Below, piece after piece: positions 17,367-27,374 of a stretch of 64,000 nucleotides of DNA. Source of the stretch: Hyphomicrobium sp. LHD-15. Lineage in GTDB: Bacteria > Pseudomonadota > Alphaproteobacteria > Rhizobiales > Hyphomicrobiaceae. A model generated the notes under the pieces. It made no database searches, had not been told where the DNA came from, and worked only from the letters and a program-made list of their open reading frames with translations. The stretch covers positions 1-64,000 of the forward strand of contig NZ_JAVIFT010000002.1 in NCBI RefSeq assembly GCF_031157355.1. Reading direction: 5' to 3'. Position numbers and translations under genes: made by a program. Position 1 is the stretch's first letter, and the number at the start of each line of letters is the position of its first letter.

Positions 17367-18899
17367 TTACAGCGGGATGTTGTCGTGCTTCTTCCAGGGG
17401 TTCTCGAGGGTCTTGTTGCGCAGCATGTTGAGCGCGCGGCAGATGCGCCGACGCGTGCCATGCGGCAGGATCACCTCGTCGATGTAGCCGCGCTCGGCGG
17501 CGACGAACGGGTTGGCGAAGCGGCGCTTATATTCGTCGATGCGCGCCGCGATCTTTTCCGGATCGGCCAACTCGGCGCGGTACAAAATCTCAGCTGCACC
17601 CTTAGCACCCATGACGGCGATCTCGGCCGACGGCCAAGCGTAGTTCACGTCGCCGCGAATGTGCTTCGAGCTCATGACGTCGTAAGCGCCGCCGTAGGCC
17701 TTGCGCGTGATGAGCGTGACCTTCGGAACGGTCGCCTCGGCATATGCGAAGAGCAGCTTGGCGCCGTGCTTGATCAGGCCGCCGTATTCCTGCGCAGTAC
17801 CCGGCAGGAAGCCCGGAACGTCGACGAACGTGACGATCGGGATTTCGAAGCAGTCGCAGAAGCGCACGAAGCGCGCTGCCTTGCGCGAGGCATCGCTGTC
17901 GAGCACGCCGGCCAGCACCATAGGCTGGTTGGCCACGATGCCGATGGTGCGGCCTTCCATGCGGGCAAAGCCGGTGACGATGTTCTTGGCGTAGGCTTCC
18001 TGGATCTCGAAGAAGTCCGCCTCATCGACGACCTTCAGGATCAGCTCCTTGATGTCGTAGGGCTTGTTCGGGTTGTCCGGGATCAGCGTATCGAGCGAAT
18101 AATCGTGCCGGTCGGGGCTGTCGGACGTCGGCAGGCTGGGAACGCCGGCCTGATTGTTGGAGGGCAGGAAGTCCAACAGGCGGCGCATCTGAAGCAGCGC
18201 CTCGACGTCGTTCTCGTAGGCGCGATCGGCGATCGACGACTTGGTGGTGTGAACCTTGGCGCCACCGAGCTCTTCGGCCGTCACGGTTTCGTTGGTCACG
18301 GTCTTCACAACGTCCGGGCCGGTCACGAACATGTAGCTCGTGTCCTTCACCATGAAGATGAAGTCGGTCATGGCAGGCGAGTAAACGTCGCCGCCGGCGC
18401 AGGGACCCATGATGACGGAGATCTGCGGGATGACGCCAGAAGCCAACACGTTGCGCTGGAACACCTCGCCGTAGCCGCCGAGCGCGTCGACGCCTTCCTG
18501 AATGCGGGCGCCGCCAGCGTCGAACACGCCGATGATGGGCGCGCGGTTCTTCAGCGCCATGTCCTGGATCTTGGTAATCTTGCGGGCGTGCGTCTCAGAC
18601 AGCGAGCCGCCCATTACCGTGAAGTCCTTGGCGAAGACATAGACGACGCGGCCGTTGATGGTGCCCCAGCCGGTGACGACGCCGTCGCCCGGTACCTTGG
18701 TCTTCTCCATCCCGAACTCGGTGCAGCGATGCTCGACGAAGGTGTCGAACTCCTCGAACGAGTTCTCGTCCATCAAAAGCTCGATGCGCTCGCGGGCGGT
18801 CAGCTTGCCGCGCTTGTGCTGCGCGTCGATGCGGGCAATGCCGCCGCCCAGACGGGCATTATCGCGCCGGCGCTCGAGCTCCTCGATGACTTCCTTCAT
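17367..18899 (-). CDS. pccB: Propionyl-CoA (acyl-CoA) carboxylase, carboxyltransferase beta subunit
   Basis: A 510-residue biotin-dependent carboxyltransferase; the ATG at 18899 gives the usual length. Both crotonase-like halves are present: the N-half with [40 protein letters not shown] and [17 protein letters not shown], and the C-half with [21 protein letters not shown] and [18 protein letters not shown]. It transfers carboxyl from biotin to propionyl-CoA to make methylmalonyl-CoA. The biotin-carboxylase alpha subunit and methylmalonyl-CoA mutase genes are not next to it. The product most resembles PccB rather than acetyl-CoA carboxylase or methylcrotonyl-CoA carboxylase. Confidence 0.95.
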   Translation of the reverse strand: MKEVIEELERRRDNARLGGGIARIDAQHKRGKLTARERIELLMDENSFEEFDTFVEHRCTEFGMEKTKVPGDGVVTGWGTINGRVVYVFAKDFTVMGGSLSETHARKITKIQDMALKNRAPIIGVFDAGGARIQEGVDALGGYGEVFQRNVLASGVIPQISVIMGPCAGGDVYSPAMTDFIFMVKDTSYMFVTGPDVVKTVTNETVTAEELGGAKVHTTKSSIADRAYENDVEALLQMRRLLDFLPSNNQAGVPSLPTSDSPDRHDYSLDTLIPDNPNKPYDIKELILKVVDEADFFEIQEAYAKNIVTGFARMEGRTIGIVANQPMVLAGVLDSDASRKAARFVRFCDCFEIPIVTFVDVPGFLPGTAQEYGGLIKHGAKLLFAYAEATVPKVTLITRKAYGGAYDVMSSKHIRGDVNYAWPSAEIAVMGAKGAAEILYRAELADPEKIAARIDEYKRRFANPFVAAERGYIDEVILPHGTRRRICRALNMLRNKTLENPWKKHDNIPL

Positions 18900-19078
18900 A
18901 AGACCCCATCCCGTATGTAAATGATCGGTGACACAACATGCTCTGCCGTGGGATAGCACAGCCCTCGGCGGCCAGCCAATGGAGCGTGAAGCGGTCGCCA
19001 TGCGACCTCGCGGCGCCCACGGCCCCAGCGGGGTCATCCCCGTTCACGCCCATACAGTCAACCGAGGAGAGAGACCCC

Positions 19079-19474
19079 GTGGCAAAGGCAATCCATATGA
19101 TGGTGCGGGTGCTGGACGAGGCGCGGAGCGTTGCGTTCTATTCCCAGGCCTTCGGGCTCTCGATCGCCGATCGCGTCGATTTCGCCGACTTCACTCTTAT
19201 TTACCTTCGCAACGCGGAGGCCGATTTCGAGGTGGAACTGACGGTTAACAAGGGCCGCGCCGAGCCCTATGACCTCGGCAACGGGTACGGGCATGTGGCG
19301 TTCGTGGTGGACGACCTCGAGGCGGAGCGGGCCAGGATCGCTGCGCTCGGCTATTCCCCTAAAGATATCAAACAGATGACCCACGACGGCAAACCGTTCG
19401 GCCGGTTCTTCTTTATCGAGGATCCGGACGGCTACAAGATCGAGGTGCTCGAGAAGGGTGGCCGGTTCAAGTAG
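19079..19474 (+). CDS. VOC-family protein, lactoylglutathione-lyase-like
   Basis: A 131-residue protein starting at GTG 19079, which has a GAGGAGAG ribosome-binding site; an upstream frame is not protein-like. It has the glyoxalase fold repeats: IHMMVRVLDEARSVAFYSQA at the N-terminus, then GHVAFVVDDLEAERARI and FFIEDPDGYKIEVLEK. His and Glu residues in these strands match metal ligands of glyoxalase I. Lactoylglutathione lyase activity is the natural guess, but other VOC functions cannot be excluded. It is divergent from pccB. Confidence 0.82.
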   Translation: MAKAIHMMVRVLDEARSVAFYSQAFGLSIADRVDFADFTLIYLRNAEADFEVELTVNKGRAEPYDLGNGYGHVAFVVDDLEAERARIAALGYSPKDIKQMTHDGKPFGRFFFIEDPDGYKIEVLEKGGRFK

Positions 19475-19987
19475 CGGCAACAGGTAGGCGGAAGCGGACA
19501 GGTGGCGCCTTCCTCTCCCCTTTCGCTTCCATCCCCTGCGTGTCTAGACTCCGACCGTTCATGCGGAGCATGCAGCGGCAGGCTGTGGCCGGGCCCAGAT
19601 GCGTCTCCGAAGTAAGCCCGCTCTAGGGGGCTCGCAAAGCGCCCTTTCAGAGCGCAAGCTTCGCATCAGCAAATGCCTCTAACCCTTTGACTCTCAGCAT
19701 CGTTTCATGTCCGGCACTTGCTGATGCAGCTCGCCTGCATCGTCTGGCGCCGAAACCTGGAACGTCTCGTGCCGCGGAAGCGGCTGTCAGAGGGTTCCGT
19801 GCATCAAATCGTGCCAAAGGCATCGAACGTTGCAGGCTTGGCGCAGCATCTTGTGCCAGAAGCCGCCGAGGCTCCGCGCGCGGCCGCATCGACGCTCATC
19901 TGCGAGCAAACCGGGACACCATGCCCGGCGCTGACCGCCCTTTTCGGCCCGCTCGCGCCGGCCGGAGACCAGGCTCACGCCTGGGTC
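19475..19987. other. Region without a supported gene
   Basis: About 510 bases after the VOC gene. An open frame continuous with the next gene runs from 19718, but its translation here (Ala/Arg/Pro-rich, unordered) does not look like protein and there is no ribosome-binding site. It may hold the promoter of the next gene or a decayed gene. Confidence 0.35.
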
Positions 19988-20587
19988 ATGTCGCTGGCGC
20001 CCTGCAGCGTGTGCCGCGTCGCCTTCGAAAGTGGGCGCAACAACCTTCGTAAATTGCGCCTCGGGCAGCGGGAGCGGGAAATCCTGATCGCGGCCTCGGC
20101 CGCCGGGGTATTCGTCGTGACGGAACCCGGTATGTCGCGGTCTCTCAGCGCGGCCCGGCGGCGGGCGGCGCTTTCGCTCGGCAAGGCCGGGCTCGTCGCC
20201 CCGGTCACGATGCCGAAAGGGGAGGGACCGCCCGGCGTCCTGCGTCCGCCGCGGGCGACCATCGCGCTCACCGACCTCGGCCGCTATGTGATGGCGGCCT
20301 ACGGGCGCTATCTCAAGGCCGGGAAGCCGATCCGCTGGACACGGCCATCACGCGGGATCACGTTTCCGGGACGCGACCCATCGCTACTCCGGGACGAAGC
20401 GCTTTGCCGCACGCAATCGGCGCTGCGCGACACGCTTAACGAGCTCAAAGGCGTGCTGGTTGCGGCAATCACCAAGCCCCAGAACGATCCCGGCCGGCTC
20501 GATGCCGTCACGCGCCATCTCGAACACAAGGCCACCCTCCTCAAGGCGGTTCTGGATCCTCAGCGCGCCAATCCCACAAGCGCCTGA
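19988..20587 (+). CDS. Putative winged-helix-like protein of unknown function
   Basis: Coding character begins near the ATG at 19988 and gives 199 residues; the frame is open back to 19718, so the start is uncertain. Residues about 25-75 look like a helix-turn-helix (LGQREREILIAASAAG, then SLSAARRRAALSLGKAGLV), followed by a beta-wing-like TIALTDLGRYVMAAYGRYL, as in MarR-like folds. The C-terminal 60 residues are helical. I do not recognise a named family. It ends 180 bases before hsp20. Confidence 0.6.
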   Translation: MSLAPCSVCRVAFESGRNNLRKLRLGQREREILIAASAAGVFVVTEPGMSRSLSAARRRAALSLGKAGLVAPVTMPKGEGPPGVLRPPRATIALTDLGRYVMAAYGRYLKAGKPIRWTRPSRGITFPGRDPSLLRDEALCRTQSALRDTLNELKGVLVAAITKPQNDPGRLDAVTRHLEHKATLLKAVLDPQRANPTSA

Positions 20588-20625
20588 TCCTGCTCGCGGC
20601 ATTGCCGCCGCACGTATAAGCCCCG

Positions 20626-20653
20626 CTTGAACGAAAGCGCGATCACCCCATAT
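20626..20653 (+). promoter_or_regulatory. RpoH (sigma-32) heat-shock promoter
   Basis: CTTGAA is followed after 14 bases by CCCCATAT, an essentially ideal sigma-32 type promoter, 115 bases upstream of the hsp20 start codon and in the correct orientation. Confidence 0.85.
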
Positions 20654-20748
20654 CTGTTGCATGTCAGAAATCCGGAGCCTGCAAGGGGCCGGAGAGCGGA
20701 GATCCAAACGGATGCCGCTGCGTAAAAGAAGTCATGAAGGTCGCTTAT

Positions 20749-20762
20749 CGAAAGGGCTTTCG
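20749..20762 (+). promoter_or_regulatory. Hairpin that could mask the hsp20 ribosome-binding site
   Basis: CGAAA/TTTCG forms a 5-bp stem with the loop GGGC, so the only purine-rich Shine-Dalgarno candidate (AAAGGG) ends up in the structure, just before the hsp20 ATG. A TCGCT sequence, reminiscent of ROSE-type thermometers, lies immediately upstream. The thermometer role is inference. Confidence 0.4.
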
Positions 20763-20767
20763 CGTCC

Positions 20768-21199
20768 ATGAGCAGGTTATCTGTGCTGTCCAATCCGCTA
20801 CTGCTGGGGTTCGAAGAGATCGAGCGTCTGATCGATCGAACTGGTAAAGGCGGAAATGAGGGCTACCCCCCGTACAACATCGAACGTATCGGCGGCTCGG
20901 ACGGAGCGCGTGAGAAGCTCCGCATCACGATCGCGCTCGCCGGTTTTACGCGTGATCAGCTCGAAATCCTCGTTGAGGATAATCAGCTAACCGTGCGCGG
21001 CCGCCAACAAGATGACAAATCCCGGGAGTATCTCTATCGCGGGATCGCGACGCGGCAGTTTACGCGAACGTTTGTGCTGGCCGACGGCATCGAAGTGCAG
21101 TCGGCTGACCTTTCGAACGGGCTTTTGGCGATCGACCTCGTGCGACATGAGCCGCATCGGCTCGTACGAAAAATCGAGATCGGGTCGGCTGCGAAATAG
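20768..21199 (+). CDS. hsp20: Small heat-shock protein, Hsp20/alpha-crystallin family
   Basis: A 143-residue Hsp20 chaperone. The short N-terminus (SNPLLLGFEEIERLID) is followed by PPYNIERIG, which opens the alpha-crystallin domain as in IbpA-like alphaproteobacterial proteins. The domain continues with ITIALAGFTRDQLEILVEDN and LTVRGRQQ, and the beta-strand ADLSNGLLAIDLVR closes it. It holds unfolding proteins in the cytosol. It has its own RpoH promoter and is followed by a DUF1150 gene, the usual partner of hsp20 in Alphaproteobacteria. Confidence 0.95.
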   Translation: MSRLSVLSNPLLLGFEEIERLIDRTGKGGNEGYPPYNIERIGGSDGAREKLRITIALAGFTRDQLEILVEDNQLTVRGRQQDDKSREYLYRGIATRQFTRTFVLADGIEVQSADLSNGLLAIDLVRHEPHRLVRKIEIGSAAK

Positions 21200-21377
21200 T
21201 GCGTCGTTTGGACGCGAAGCCGATGCCGCGGCGAAATGATTCGCTTCGGCCAGGTGACCCATCCGCTACAGCCAAACGTATCGAATCGTAGGAAAGTGGT
21301 GAGAGGTGGCGAAGGAAATTTAGCGCCTGCCTCGTTACCATGACGTTGGAATACCTCGAGAGAGGAGGAGTTGCGTC

Positions 21378-21665
21378 ATGAAGGAGAATACCTCTAAGCG
21401 GCGCCGCAATCCGCGGCCTGCAGTTGCCCCGGTGATGAGCGAGATCGAGCTGGCTAGGCTCGGTGGCGGGCAAGTGGCTTACATCAAAACCTTGTCCTCC
21501 GACGAAGCGCTTCGGATGTTTCCGGCGATCGAAGATCTGCCGCGCGGCATCAATCTCTTTGCGCTACACGCCGCGGACGGAACTCCGATCGCACTGACCG
21601 ATACGCGTCAGGCGGCGCTCAGCCACGCCATGGATGGCGAGCTCGAGATCGCGAGCGTGCATTGA
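21378..21665 (+). CDS. DUF1150-family protein
   Basis: A 95-residue protein with a strong GAGGAGG ribosome-binding site upstream of the ATG at 21378. After a basic tail (SKRRRNPRP) it carries the DUF1150 core (LARLGGGQVAYIKTLSSDEA, LPRGINLFALHAADGTPIAL). Genes of this family are regularly next to hsp20 in Alphaproteobacteria and probably belong to the same stress response; the molecular function is unknown. It may be read from the hsp20 promoter through a 178-base gap, because no terminator is seen between them. Confidence 0.9.
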   Translation: MKENTSKRRRNPRPAVAPVMSEIELARLGGGQVAYIKTLSSDEALRMFPAIEDLPRGINLFALHAADGTPIALTDTRQAALSHAMDGELEIASVH

Positions 21666-21817
21666 CGCACCAGAATCGGCGCGTCGGGTCGTAGCCGGCC
21701 CGGCGCGCTTAGAACGCTGCAATGCTTGAATGTTCGGCGCGCGCTACAGATTTTCTTCGGCACAAATTTCGTCTGCTCGCCTCGCTTAGCAGTGAGGGCA
21801 GGTCGTTCAAAACAATC

Positions 21818-21855
21818 AGGGCGGTTCCTGGATTAGGAGCCGCCCTTTTCATTTT
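21818..21855. terminator. Bidirectional rho-independent terminator
   Basis: A 12-base-arm hairpin (arms 21818-21829 and 21835-21846, one G-T pair) is followed by TTTCATTTT on the plus strand and by a T-rich run on the minus strand. It lies between the convergent DUF1150 gene and the next minus-strand gene. Confidence 0.8.
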
Positions 21856-21872
21856 CAGATTTGGTTCGGGTG

Positions 21873-22172
21873 CTATTTCGCCTTGCAGGCGTCGAGCTGC
21901 TGCTTGCGCGTCTGCAGCTGAACCTTCCACTGATCAGGGCCGACGGTGCCGCACCAGGCGACATGCGCTTTGAGATCGGGGCTCCATTCCGGCCCCGTGA
22001 AACCGCATTTCGCCGTCACGTTCTCCTGCTGCTGCTGCAAAGCGAGCTTGCCGTAGGTGTCGCAGTTGGCCTGGGCGTTCGCCCCGGATGCGAGCCCTGC
22101 CGCGCCCACGAGCGCCGTAAGGCAACCTGCAGCGTACAAACGCCATGGCGGGGTTTGGCGCGGTGTCAGCAT
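21873..22172 (-). CDS. Small secreted protein with four cysteines
   Basis: A 99-residue protein. A signal peptide ends around ASGANAQA; the mature part has Cys in ANCDTYGKL, TAKCGFTG, VAWCGTVG and LDACKAK, enough for two disulphides. The motif CDTYGKLALQQQQENVTAKC recurs in many small Rhizobiales exported proteins of unknown role. It has its own terminator and lies beyond the hisG 3' end on the same strand. Confidence 0.82.
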   Translation of the reverse strand: MLTPRQTPPWRLYAAGCLTALVGAAGLASGANAQANCDTYGKLALQQQQENVTAKCGFTGPEWSPDLKAHVAWCGTVGPDQWKVQLQTRKQQLDACKAK

Positions 22173-22361
22173 CTTCCTACCTCAATCCCTTCTTGCCGAT
22201 CCTCGGCCTGAGGATCCGGTCTTATTGGGGCGCCAAGACGGCTCCCTCGATCCATGCCCCCAATCTAGAGGCAGCCGCATGAACCGCCTGTGAATGTGGA
22301 CCAAGGCCGGCCGGCAATTCAACTGGTTTGGGACGTTGACAGAGCAACAGGCGGGCGGCGC

Positions 22362-23066
22362 TTAGCGGGCCGCCGTCATGCGGGCGGTGATCTCGGCCAT
22401 GATCTCGCGGTTTGCCGGCGACCAGTCGGCGGCGTTGGACGAGATCAAATTGGCTTCCGAGCGCAGTACGACGCCGTCATCCAAGACGCGCAGGCCGTTC
22501 GCGGCGAGCGTGGTGCCGGTGGTGGTGATGTCGACGATCAGCTCGGCCGTACCGGCCGCGGGCGTGCCTTCGGTCGCGCCCAAGCTCTCGACGATCCGAT
22601 AGTCGGTGAGCCCCTTGGCGGCGAAGAAGCGCCGCGTGATGTTGAGATACTTGGTCGCGACGCGATACCAGCGGCCGTGCGCGCGCCGGAACGGAAGCGC
22701 GATTTCGGCAAGCTCTGCCATCGTGCGCACGTCGATCCAGCAGTCCGGCACCGCGACGACCACGTCGGCGCGGCCGAAGCCGAGCTTCTTCAGGAACGTG
22801 ACGCGGGACGCCGCGTCCGACATCTGCTCGCTGACCAGATCCTCGCCGGTGACGCCAACGTGCACGCGTCCGGTTTTCAGATACCAGGCGATCTCGGACG
22901 CGGAAATGAACGCGACGTCGATATCGGGATAGCCCACGACCTCGCCGCGATAGCCGCGCTCGTTGCCGGTTTTGCGCAGCGTGAGACCGGCGGCGGCAAA
23001 GGCTTCCGCCGTCTGCTCCATGAGCCGGCCTTTCGAGGGAACGCCGAGGATCATCTTGTCAGACAT
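22362..23066 (-). CDS. hisG: ATP phosphoribosyltransferase catalytic subunit (short form)
   Basis: A 234-residue HisG that catalyses the first step of histidine synthesis (ATP + PRPP to phosphoribosyl-ATP). The ATG at 23066 gives [19 protein letters not shown]; characteristic blocks follow ([26 protein letters not shown], and the PRPP loop [18 protein letters not shown]). It lacks the C-terminal regulatory domain of long HisG, so it needs HisZ, whose gene overlaps it by 8 bases immediately upstream. Confidence 0.96.
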   Translation of the reverse strand: MSDKMILGVPSKGRLMEQTAEAFAAAGLTLRKTGNERGYRGEVVGYPDIDVAFISASEIAWYLKTGRVHVGVTGEDLVSEQMSDAASRVTFLKKLGFGRADVVVAVPDCWIDVRTMAELAEIALPFRRAHGRWYRVATKYLNITRRFFAAKGLTDYRIVESLGATEGTPAAGTAELIVDITTTGTTLAANGLRVLDDGVVLRSEANLISSNAADWSPANREIMAEITARMTAAR

Positions 23067-24252
23067 TGGCGCTGCCCCCGTTCCCGTTGTTGACGGCCGC
23101 GAGAAGACGATCGGTGTGCACGGCGGCACCGACCGCTGGGACATCCTGCTCGGCACCAACCGCCTTCAACAGATGATCGTAACGGCCGCCGCCCGCGACG
23201 GGGCTCTTGCGACCGAGGCCCGGGTTTATGACCTCGAACACGAAGCCGGTGTAGTATTCGAGAGCGCGGCCGAACTCGGCCGAGAATTCCGCGCGTTCGA
23301 GATCGATGCCGGCGCGTGCGAGCAATTCGAGGCGCCATTCGTGTGCGCCGACGGCCGACTCGATGTTGACGCCCATCAGCGTGGCGAGTTCGCGGATGCG
23401 CCGGGCCGACGCGCGGGCGGGCGAGACGATCGCAAGGTAGCTCGCGATCAATTGCGCGGTTTTCTCCGACAGCGGTTCCGAGCGTGCATCTTCCACACGA
23501 CCGAGCAGGTTCTCGGCGATCTCGGCCGTCGAGCGCAGGCCGACCGCCTCGATGCCGTTGCGTTCGAGATAGTTGGCGACGGCTGCTTCGGCGGCCGCGG
23601 GATCGTTGGGATCGAGGGCTTCGCGAAGCGCCTTCGGAATCTGCGCGTAGGCCGAGCCCGGCTCCAGCGTGAGGCGACGCAGCTCAGCCTTGAAGGCTGC
23701 CGGATGCCAGAAAAGATGCATCAGGCGCTGGCGCCAATGCGACGGCATCTCGGCGGCACGCAGGATCGCGCGCAACAGGCCGAGGTCGCCGAAGCGAAGC
23801 GTATAGGACGAGAGCCCGGCCGCTTCGATCCCCGCGACGATGGTCGCTACGATCTCGACTTCCGCACGCTCGCGGTTGGCCTCGCCAAAGGCTTCGATGC
23901 CGGTCTGGCGGAATTCGCGCGTGTGGGCGAGGTCGCTGCCCTGGGGTTGAAAGCGGAAAGCGGGTCCGTTGTAGCTGTACTTGGCGGTGACGTTGGCGGG
24001 CGAATGGCGCTCGATGTGGAGGCGGCAGGTCGGCACCGTGAGGTCCGGGCGCATGCACAGCTCGTCGCCGTCGGGATCGGTGAACACGTAGGTCCGGGCG
24101 CGCAGCGTCTCTCCGACCACATCGAGAAACACGCCCGCCGGCTGGATGATGGCCGGAGACACGGCTTCGTAACCCGCCCGCGTGAACACGGAGAGCAGCG
24201 TTTGCGCGTTCGCTTCCAGCGCCTCGAAATGTTTCGCCGTCTCAGCGGGCAT
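23059..24252 (-). CDS. hisZ: ATP phosphoribosyltransferase regulatory subunit
   Basis: A 397-residue HisRS paralogue that assembles with short HisG and confers histidine feedback. The class II synthetase-like core is visible ([74 protein letters not shown]). It lacks the anticodon-binding domain of real HisRS. It sits between hisS and hisG and overlaps hisG. Confidence 0.95.
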   Translation of the reverse strand: MPAETAKHFEALEANAQTLLSVFTRAGYEAVSPAIIQPAGVFLDVVGETLRARTYVFTDPDGDELCMRPDLTVPTCRLHIERHSPANVTAKYSYNGPAFRFQPQGSDLAHTREFRQTGIEAFGEANRERAEVEIVATIVAGIEAAGLSSYTLRFGDLGLLRAILRAAEMPSHWRQRLMHLFWHPAAFKAELRRLTLEPGSAYAQIPKALREALDPNDPAAAEAAVANYLERNGIEAVGLRSTAEIAENLLGRVEDARSEPLSEKTAQLIASYLAIVSPARASARRIRELATLMGVNIESAVGAHEWRLELLARAGIDLERAEFSAEFGRALEYYTGFVFEVINPGLGRKSPVAGGGRYDHLLKAVGAEQDVPAVGAAVHTDRLLAAVNNGNGGSANV

Positions 24253-24354
24253 CGGATCCTCGGTAGCACCCTCCCTCCAGGATGAGACGCGAGGAGAGGG
24301 GTCGGGGGAAAGGGTACGTTTACGCTATGGCCTGGGTTCTGGCTCTCAGCTTAA

Positions 24355-24378
24355 CCTCTCCCCTCGGTACGGGGGAGG
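24355..24378. repeat. REP-like GC-rich inverted repeat between hisS and hisZ
   Basis: CCTCTCCCC and GGGGGAGG flank a 7-base centre. A related purine-rich stretch (gaggagaggggtc) lies about 65 bases upstream. Such short palindromes are common intergenic repeats in Hyphomicrobiales; copy number cannot be judged from this window. Confidence 0.45.
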
Positions 24379-24467
24379 AAGCCGTTCATAGGGGTGAAGG
24401 CGCGGGAGAGCAAGGACATGGGCTACGCTTGGTTCATGGCCTTCCCGTAAGCGCGGAAAGCTCCGCC

Positions 24468-25970
24468 TCAGGAATGGCGGGCCAGGATCTCGCGGACGGC
24501 CGAAACCAGCTCGGCCTCAGGAACTGTTACCTGGGCGGCGCGGGTTTCTTTCCATTCCTTGTTGTCCTTGATGGCGGCGGCGGCTTGGGCGCCCTCGACC
24601 AGGTCTTTCAGGATGACCTGGCCTGCTTCGCGCTCGTTCGAGCCCTGGATCACGACCACGGGCGAGCCGCGCTTGTCGGCGTATTCGAGCTGGCGGCCAA
24701 ACTTCTTGGGGTTGCCGAGATAGAGTTCAGCGCGGATGCCGGCTTCGCGCAGCGTTTGCACGAACTTCTGGTAGGATGCGATCTGGTCCTTATCCATGAC
24801 GGTCACGACGACGGGGCCGAGTGTCGGCGCAGGCGCGCGGCCGATTAAGTTCAACGCGGCCTGCAGACGCGAGACGCCGATCGAGAAACCTGTGGCCGGC
24901 ACCTTCTGGCCGGTGAAGCGGGCGACGAGATCGTCGTAGCGTCCGCCGCCGCCGACCGAGCCGAAGCGGACGGGATTGCCTTTCTCGTCGGTCGCGGGGA
25001 TTAGCAGCTCGGCCTCGAAGACGGGGCCGGTGTAGTATTCGAGGCCACGGACGACGGAGGGATCGATGCGAATGCGATCCTGTCCGTATCCAGCTTTTCG
25101 TATCAGCTCCTCCAAAAATCCGAGTTCATTCCATCCATCTATCGAAGCGTCACCGTAGAAAGATCCTTTCGAAGGGATCAAAAAAGCTTCGTTCACGCCA
25201 CCTGAAGACCCTACAGCCATCTCTAAAAACTCGGCCAGCCGCGTAATTTGCTCTGTCGAGAGATCTGCTCCTTTAGTGACGTCGCCGCTCTCGTCCTTAC
25301 GCCCTGGGCCTAGTAGAGCTTTGACTCCGTCAAGCCCCAAGCGATCGAATTTATCGAGCGCTCTGAGCACAGTGGTTCGTTTCGAAGCGTTTTCTTCACC
25401 TCCGAGTTCAACTGCCTCCATTATGCCATCAAGCACTTTGCGGTTGTTGACCTTGATGACGTACTGGCCGCGCGGGATGCCGAGGGCTTCCAGCGTATCG
25501 GCCGCGAGCATGCACATCTCGGCGTCCGCCGCGACGCTCTCGGCGCCGACTGTATCGGCATCGAACTGCGTGAACTGGCGGAAGCGGCCGGGGCCGGGCT
25601 TCTCATTGCGGAACACCGAGCCCGTCGCATAGCGGCGGAACGGCTTCGGCATGTCCTGGAAATTCTCCGCCACGTAGCGGGCGAGCGGTGCAGTCAGATC
25701 ATAGCGCAGAGAGAGCCACTGTTCGTCTTCGTCTTGAAAACTGAACACGCCCTCGTTCGGGCGGTCGCTATCGGGGAGAAACTTGCCCAGCGCATCGGTG
25801 TACTCGAAGGCCGGCGTTTCCAGCGGCTCGAAGCCGTAGCGCTCGTAGACGGCGCGGATCTTGTCGAGCATGGCCTGGGTCTGGCGCAACTCGTCCGGGC
25901 CGATGTCGCGCATGCCCTTCGGGAGGCGCGCATCTGGGCGCCTGGGAGCGTTCTTGTCGGGCTTGGCCAT
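24468..25970 (-). CDS. hisS: Histidyl-tRNA synthetase
   Basis: A 500-residue class II synthetase from the ATG at 25970 (the frame extends 39 codons further). It has motif 1 around [16 protein letters not shown], motif 2 [18 protein letters not shown], the His-A block [13 protein letters not shown] and motif 3 [12 protein letters not shown]-terminal anticodon domain follows ([30 protein letters not shown]). It belongs to the long alphaproteobacterial type that charges tRNA-His lacking G-1; that tRNA is also in the window. Codons about 177-297 (25081-25440) have clearly lower G+C than the flanks, suggesting a mosaic insertion domain. Confidence 0.96.
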   Translation of the reverse strand: MAKPDKNAPRRPDARLPKGMRDIGPDELRQTQAMLDKIRAVYERYGFEPLETPAFEYTDALGKFLPDSDRPNEGVFSFQDEDEQWLSLRYDLTAPLARYVAENFQDMPKPFRRYATGSVFRNEKPGPGRFRQFTQFDADTVGAESVAADAEMCMLAADTLEALGIPRGQYVIKVNNRKVLDGIMEAVELGGEENASKRTTVLRALDKFDRLGLDGVKALLGPGRKDESGDVTKGADLSTEQITRLAEFLEMAVGSSGGVNEAFLIPSKGSFYGDASIDGWNELGFLEELIRKAGYGQDRIRIDPSVVRGLEYYTGPVFEAELLIPATDEKGNPVRFGSVGGGGRYDDLVARFTGQKVPATGFSIGVSRLQAALNLIGRAPAPTLGPVVVTVMDKDQIASYQKFVQTLREAGIRAELYLGNPKKFGRQLEYADKRGSPVVVIQGSNEREAGQVILKDLVEGAQAAAAIKDNKEWKETRAAQVTVPEAELVSAVREILARHS

Positions 25971-26128
25971 GAGAGACGGATCTTCCGGTGAGAAGTTGCT
26001 GATGCGGCTAAAATCGCTCGAAAATCGTGCCGCCTTATAGCTGATGACGCCGATGGGTAAAAGATTACCACTTTGCCGCTTAGGCACGGCCTTTCGCGAG
26101 GGGCCGGAAATCGTTAGAAGATGCCAGA

Positions 26129-27370
26129 ATGACAGTGGTACTCGATCAGACGCAGCCTCGACCAGCTGCCCCGGCGAACGCAGCCCCAGCCTTCAAGCCG
26201 ACGCTTGCGGGTATGAGCCGCGATCGCCTGCGCGAAGCGATGGCCGCCGCCGGAGTTCCCGAAAAGCAGCTCCGCATGCGCGTGATCCAGCTGTGGCGCT
26301 GGCTCTATATCACCGGCGCGACGTCATTCGACCAGATGACGGACGTCTCGAAGGAGCTGCGCACGGAACTCGAAGCCCGCTACACGCTCGACCGGCCCGA
26401 GATCGTGGCCGAGCAGGTGTCGGTGGACGGAACGCGCAAATGGTTGCTGAGGCTGCCGAAGCGCGGCCACGAGGCACGAGCACCCGAGGTCGAGGCCGTC
26501 TACATCCCGGAAGCCGATCGCGGCACGCTGTGCATTTCCTCGCAGGTCGGCTGCACGCTCAATTGCAGCTTCTGCCACACCGGCACCCAGCGCCTCGTGC
26601 GCAACCTCGAAGCGTCCGAGATCGTCGGGCAGATTCTGCTGGCGCGCGATCGCATCGGCGATTGGCCGGGCGCGAAGCGGCCGGACGACACCGGTCTGCT
26701 GCCCTCCGGTGAGCGTAAGATCACCAACGTCGTGCTGATGGGCATGGGCGAGCCGCTCTACAATTTCGACAACGTGCGCGAGGCGATGGACATCGCCTCC
26801 GACGGCGAGGGCATCTCGCTTTCGAAGCGCCGCATCACGCTCTCGACCTCGGGCGTGGTGCCGGAGATCGCCCGCTGGGGCGAGCTTTCGGGAACCATGC
26901 TCGCGATCTCGCTGCACGCAACCAACGATGCGCTGCGCGACGAGCTGGTTCCGATCAACAAGAAGTATCCGATCAAGGAGCTGCTGGACGCGTGCCGCAG
27001 CTATCCCGGCGCGTCCAACGCGAAGCGGATCACCTTCGAATACGTGATGCTCAAGGGCGTCAACGACAGCCCGGCCGACGCCAAGGCGCTGGTTCGTCTG
27101 CTCGCCGGAATTCCCGCCAAAATCAATCTCATTCCGTTCAATCCGTGGCCGGGCTCCAAGTACGAGTGCTCGGACTGGGAGACCATCGAAAAGTTCGCGG
27201 ATGTCGTGAACAAGGCGGGCTACGCGAGCCCGGTGCGCACGCCGCGCGGACGCGACATTCTCGCGGCCTGCGGGCAGCTCAAGAGCGAGAGCGTCAAGCT
27301 GCGCGCACGCGAGCGGCAGAGCACAGACGGCGCTTCCGATCCGGCCCCTGCCGCTGAGACGGGAGCCTAG
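26129..27370 (+). CDS. rlmN: 23S rRNA (adenine2503-C2)/tRNA methyltransferase, radical SAM
   Basis: A 413-residue RlmN. The radical-SAM cluster motif CTLNCSFC lies in [19 protein letters not shown], followed by [32 protein letters not shown] and [18 protein letters not shown]. The C-terminal catalytic Cys region reads [13 protein letters not shown]. It methylates A2503 of 23S rRNA and A37 of some tRNAs. The two following genes encode small membrane proteins in the same direction; the first starts only 4 bases after the rlmN stop, so they probably share a transcript. Confidence 0.96.
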   Translation: MTVVLDQTQPRPAAPANAAPAFKPTLAGMSRDRLREAMAAAGVPEKQLRMRVIQLWRWLYITGATSFDQMTDVSKELRTELEARYTLDRPEIVAEQVSVDGTRKWLLRLPKRGHEARAPEVEAVYIPEADRGTLCISSQVGCTLNCSFCHTGTQRLVRNLEASEIVGQILLARDRIGDWPGAKRPDDTGLLPSGERKITNVVLMGMGEPLYNFDNVREAMDIASDGEGISLSKRRITLSTSGVVPEIARWGELSGTMLAISLHATNDALRDELVPINKKYPIKELLDACRSYPGASNAKRITFEYVMLKGVNDSPADAKALVRLLAGIPAKINLIPFNPWPGSKYECSDWETIEKFADVVNKAGYASPVRTPRGRDILAACGQLKSESVKLRARERQSTDGASDPAPAAETGA

Positions 27371-27374
27371 CCGT

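Noticed and set aside
17385-18920. A 511-residue open frame antisense to pccB
   Set aside because: No protein-like composition or ribosome-binding site; pccB has all family motifs.
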